From JANWXD01 sp035575135 (lineage in GTDB: Bacteria > Acidobacteriota > Terriglobia > Bryobacterales > Bryobacteraceae), in NCBI GenBank assembly GCA_035575135.1, contig DATLYE010000091.1:1-64000 (forward strand): 64,000 nucleotides of DNA, in the 5' to 3' direction. The notes under the pieces were generated by a model, which saw only the letters and a list, made by a program, of their open reading frames with translations, had not been told where the DNA came from and ran no database searches. The position numbers were made by a program, and so were the translations under genes. Below are positions 62,079-64,000 of this stretch, piece by piece (the first letter of the stretch is position 1; each line of letters opens with the position of its first letter).

Positions 62079-64000
62079 CTACGATCGCCTTATTATCGCT
62101 GAAAGCGGCTTCGTTGGTGGAACCAGGCACAGCGCAAAGCCGAGCCAGGCCGCAACACTCACCACTGCGCCCCAAAGCAAAATGCGCGGCTGAAAACGCA
62201 TCACCGCACGGTGGCGCCCTTCCGGAACAGCGAGCCCCCGAAATGCACCGTTCACAACCAGCAGCGGATGGGGGCGGCCGTCCAGGAAGGCCCGCCATCC
62301 GGGATAGGCCGCTTCGGAGGAAACCAGCAGCGCCGGCCCGTCGGTTTCCACATCCAGCTGAACTTCGCGCGGCGCATAACGGACCACGGTTACCCGCCCG
62401 GCCCCCGGCGCAAGCCGTGGCAGAGCGCCCTCGACCGCCGCCACCACGCGCGGGTCAAAGTCGGCCGAACCCAGCGCCGCCACCGCATCCTCCAGACTCC
62501 CCACCGGTCGGGCGCGCCGGACGAGGAAAAAGCGGGGCAGAGCCTCGGGGTTCTCATACACCTCCCGTCCGGGCAGCTGCGCAACGTGGATCAGCCCGGC
62601 GCGTGCGGCCGACTCGATCGGTGTCCGCGACAGCAGATACCGGACGTTCAGCAGATCGAGCACTGGTGAATTCACATGCTTCACCTCGTAGTAGCGTCCC
62701 CAGCGTTCGCCTCCCGTCAGCAGCCGCCGCACCGCCATGTAACGAAGGAGTGCGAAAGGATCGTTGCCACCCGCCGTGGGAAGGCTCGTCAGGTGGGCGC
62801 CCATGGCCCAGTTCATCGAATCGTTCACCGTGTCAATCCGACTCGGCGGAACACTGCGCCCGACCAGAGCCCGGAGGCGCGCGAGAACTTCGCGGCTCCC
62901 GTCGAAGTGCTCATGCGTCACACCCGGCTCGGCTGTCAGTGAAGCCGTGTTCATCGGCCGCCCGGATCCGGTCCAGATCAGATCTACGGCCGCCAGCGCC
63001 GCCACCGACCATTGCAGGCGCGCCGACGCGTTCCCGAAGAAGGTCTGCGCGCCCAGTCCTGCAAGTACTCCCATGCCGAGCCCGAAGGCGGCCATGGCGA
63101 ATTCCGGATACACCGAGGAGCGGACCACCGCGGGCACCAACGGGAACACCGCGCGGCCGAGCGGCGTCGAGCTGCCCAGCATGACCAAGGCCGAGGCGAG
63201 CGTCATCACCCCATAGATCGCAGCGTGCGGGTTCCGGCGGATCGCCACCGCGCCGACGGCCAGCACCAGCCCCGGGATGCCGCAGTACAGGTAAAGAAAG
63301 GTGGGCTCCCACGGCCCGGAATACCTCTTAAGGTCGAAGATGCCGTAGTAGTTGGGCAGGATCAGGGAGACCAGCGCCGCTGCCGGAACTCCGCCCTGGT
63401 CCAGGAAGTCGGCCCGGTAGCGGGCCACGCTCAGCCGCGTCAGTTCCATTGTGGGGAGCAGCTGCACGGCCGCGAGGGCGGCTGCCCAGACAAGCGCCAA
63501 GACCGCAGCTCCCGGCAGGGCCGGGCGTGCGCGCCCGGTTGCGGCAAGCAGCACGGCCAGCAGCAACGAGGACGCCGCGGCCACGGCCGTCACTGCCGGA
63601 AAGCCGGCGAGCAGCGACATCGCCAAAGAGGCCGCGAGCACCGCAGTCCACTTCCACCGAACGCGAGCCGCCATTTCGACGATCGCCAGCCAGGATAAGG
63701 GCAGCCAGGCGGCCGCGTTCACCGCGCCCAGATGCTGCGCCTGCGAGGCAAAGAAGCTTCCGAGCTGGAATACGCTCGCCCCGGCCAGTGCCGCTTGCGG
63801 CCCGCATCCCAGTCTCCGCAGCCAGAAAAACGCGAAAATGCCCGCTGCGACTACGTGCACCACGATCTGCCATTCGAGCCAGTAGAGCAGGCGTTCGCCC
63901 CCGGTGAGGTTACTGAGGCTGAACGTCAGGAGCGCCGGAGGGTAGAAGACTTGCGCGGTCAGATTGGCGTAGAGCGGCATGCCGCAGTAGACATACGGGC
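62079..64000 (-). CDS. YfhO-like multi-spanning membrane protein (cut by right edge)
   Basis: The C-terminal 640 residues of a large membrane protein. The frame stays open to the window edge and reads PYVYCGMPLYANLTAQVFYP at the visible start, the typical YfhO/GT-C-like loop after helix 1, so the N-terminus lies to the right. About ten helices (to about residue 340) precede a soluble periplasmic domain and a last helix near the C-terminus. YfhO-type proteins are linked to glycosylation of lipoteichoic acid in Bacillus, and the role here is unknown. Confidence 0.85.
   Translation of the reverse strand, partial: PYVYCGMPLYANLTAQVFYPPALLTFSLSNLTGGERLLYWLEWQIVVHVVAAGIFAFFWLRRLGCGPQAALAGASVFQLGSFFASQAQHLGAVNAAAWLPLSWLAIVEMAARVRWKWTAVLAASLAMSLLAGFPAVTAVAAASSLLLAVLLAATGRARPALPGAAVLALVWAAALAAVQLLPTMELTRLSVARYRADFLDQGGVPAAALVSLILPNYYGIFDLKRYSGPWEPTFLYLYCGIPGLVLAVGAVAIRRNPHAAIYGVMTLASALVMLGSSTPLGRAVFPLVPAVVRSSVYPEFAMAAFGLGMGVLAGLGAQTFFGNASARLQWSVAALAAVDLIWTGSGRPMNTASLTAEPGVTHEHFDGSREVLARLRALVGRSVPPSRIDTVNDSMNWAMGAHLTSLPTAGGNDPFALLRYMAVRRLLTGGERWGRYYEVKHVNSPVLDLLNVRYLLSRTPIESAARAGLIHVAQLPGREVYENPEALPRFFLVRRARPVGSLEDAVAALGSADFDPRVVAAVEGALPRLAPGAGRVTVVRYAPREVQLDVETDGPALLVSSEAAYPGWRAFLDGRPHPLLVVNGAFRGLAVPEGRHRAVMRFQPRILLWGAVVSVAAWLGFALCLVPPTKPLSAIIRRS

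Overview
The window is a GC-rich bacterial chromosome segment, most likely from an Acidobacteriota member of the Solibacter/Bryobacter type. That assignment is inference. It rests on the type of RpoD, a DUF1501 secreted protein, a full alternative complex III (Act) operon, dense operons with 4-base start/stop overlaps, and no phage or IS content. No rRNA, CRISPR array or insertion sequence was seen. Two tRNA genes are present: Val-TAC and Pro-TGG.

Layout. 1-11544 is a flagellar block. fliK-flgD-flgE-fliN-fliO-fliP-fliQ-fliR runs leftward and leaves the window inside fliR. flgF-flgG-flgA-flgH-flgI-flgJ runs rightward. fliS and flaG follow on the minus strand, then a separate lytic transglycosylase. 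11436-18433 is mixed metabolism: NfeD-like protein, carboxymuconolactone decarboxylase-like protein, a thiamine-diphosphate enzyme, a DUF1501 protein, tRNA-Val, a small thioredoxin-like protein, a VOC protein and an aminotransferase. 18409-24483 holds a radical SAM/SPASM protein divergent from a RIC/ScdA di-iron protein, an amidase and a GH127 glycosidase. 24672-32000 is an accessory stretch. It has a MerR-cobalamin protein with the CarH/LitR signature, a fasciclin protein, a DUF433/DUF5615 toxin-antitoxin pair flanked by broken reading frames, tRNA-Pro, and a tspO-SDR-ybgA-like operon. 32103-37832 is a housekeeping operon (valS, nadC, birA, coaX, one unknown gene), followed by a secreted nitrilase-family protein.

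39522-58497 is the centrepiece. A leftward hemerythrin-nnrS operon is divergent from a rightward unit coding for an Rrf2/NsrR-like Fe-S regulator, a diheme cytochrome c, NarGHJI, NarK and, with no gap, the six subunits ActABCDEF of alternative complex III. No terminal oxidase gene lies in the unit. The first visible terminator is after actF. I infer that one transcript builds a nitrate-respiring chain in which ACIII (menaquinol:cytochrome c oxidoreductase) feeds cytochrome-dependent steps of nitrogen-oxide reduction. Crp/Fnr-type palindromes sit about -41.5 from the likely start sites of both hemerythrin-like genes (RIC at 19579 and the HHE protein at 41914), which ties the two distant loci into one probable nitrosative-stress/denitrification regulon. 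58568-64000 returns to core genes: rpoD, dnaG and a YfhO-like membrane protein cut by the right edge.

A second theme is promoter structure. At least five genes have a -10-like hexamer exactly 6 nt upstream of the start codon and no Shine-Dalgarno site, which suggests leaderless transcripts.
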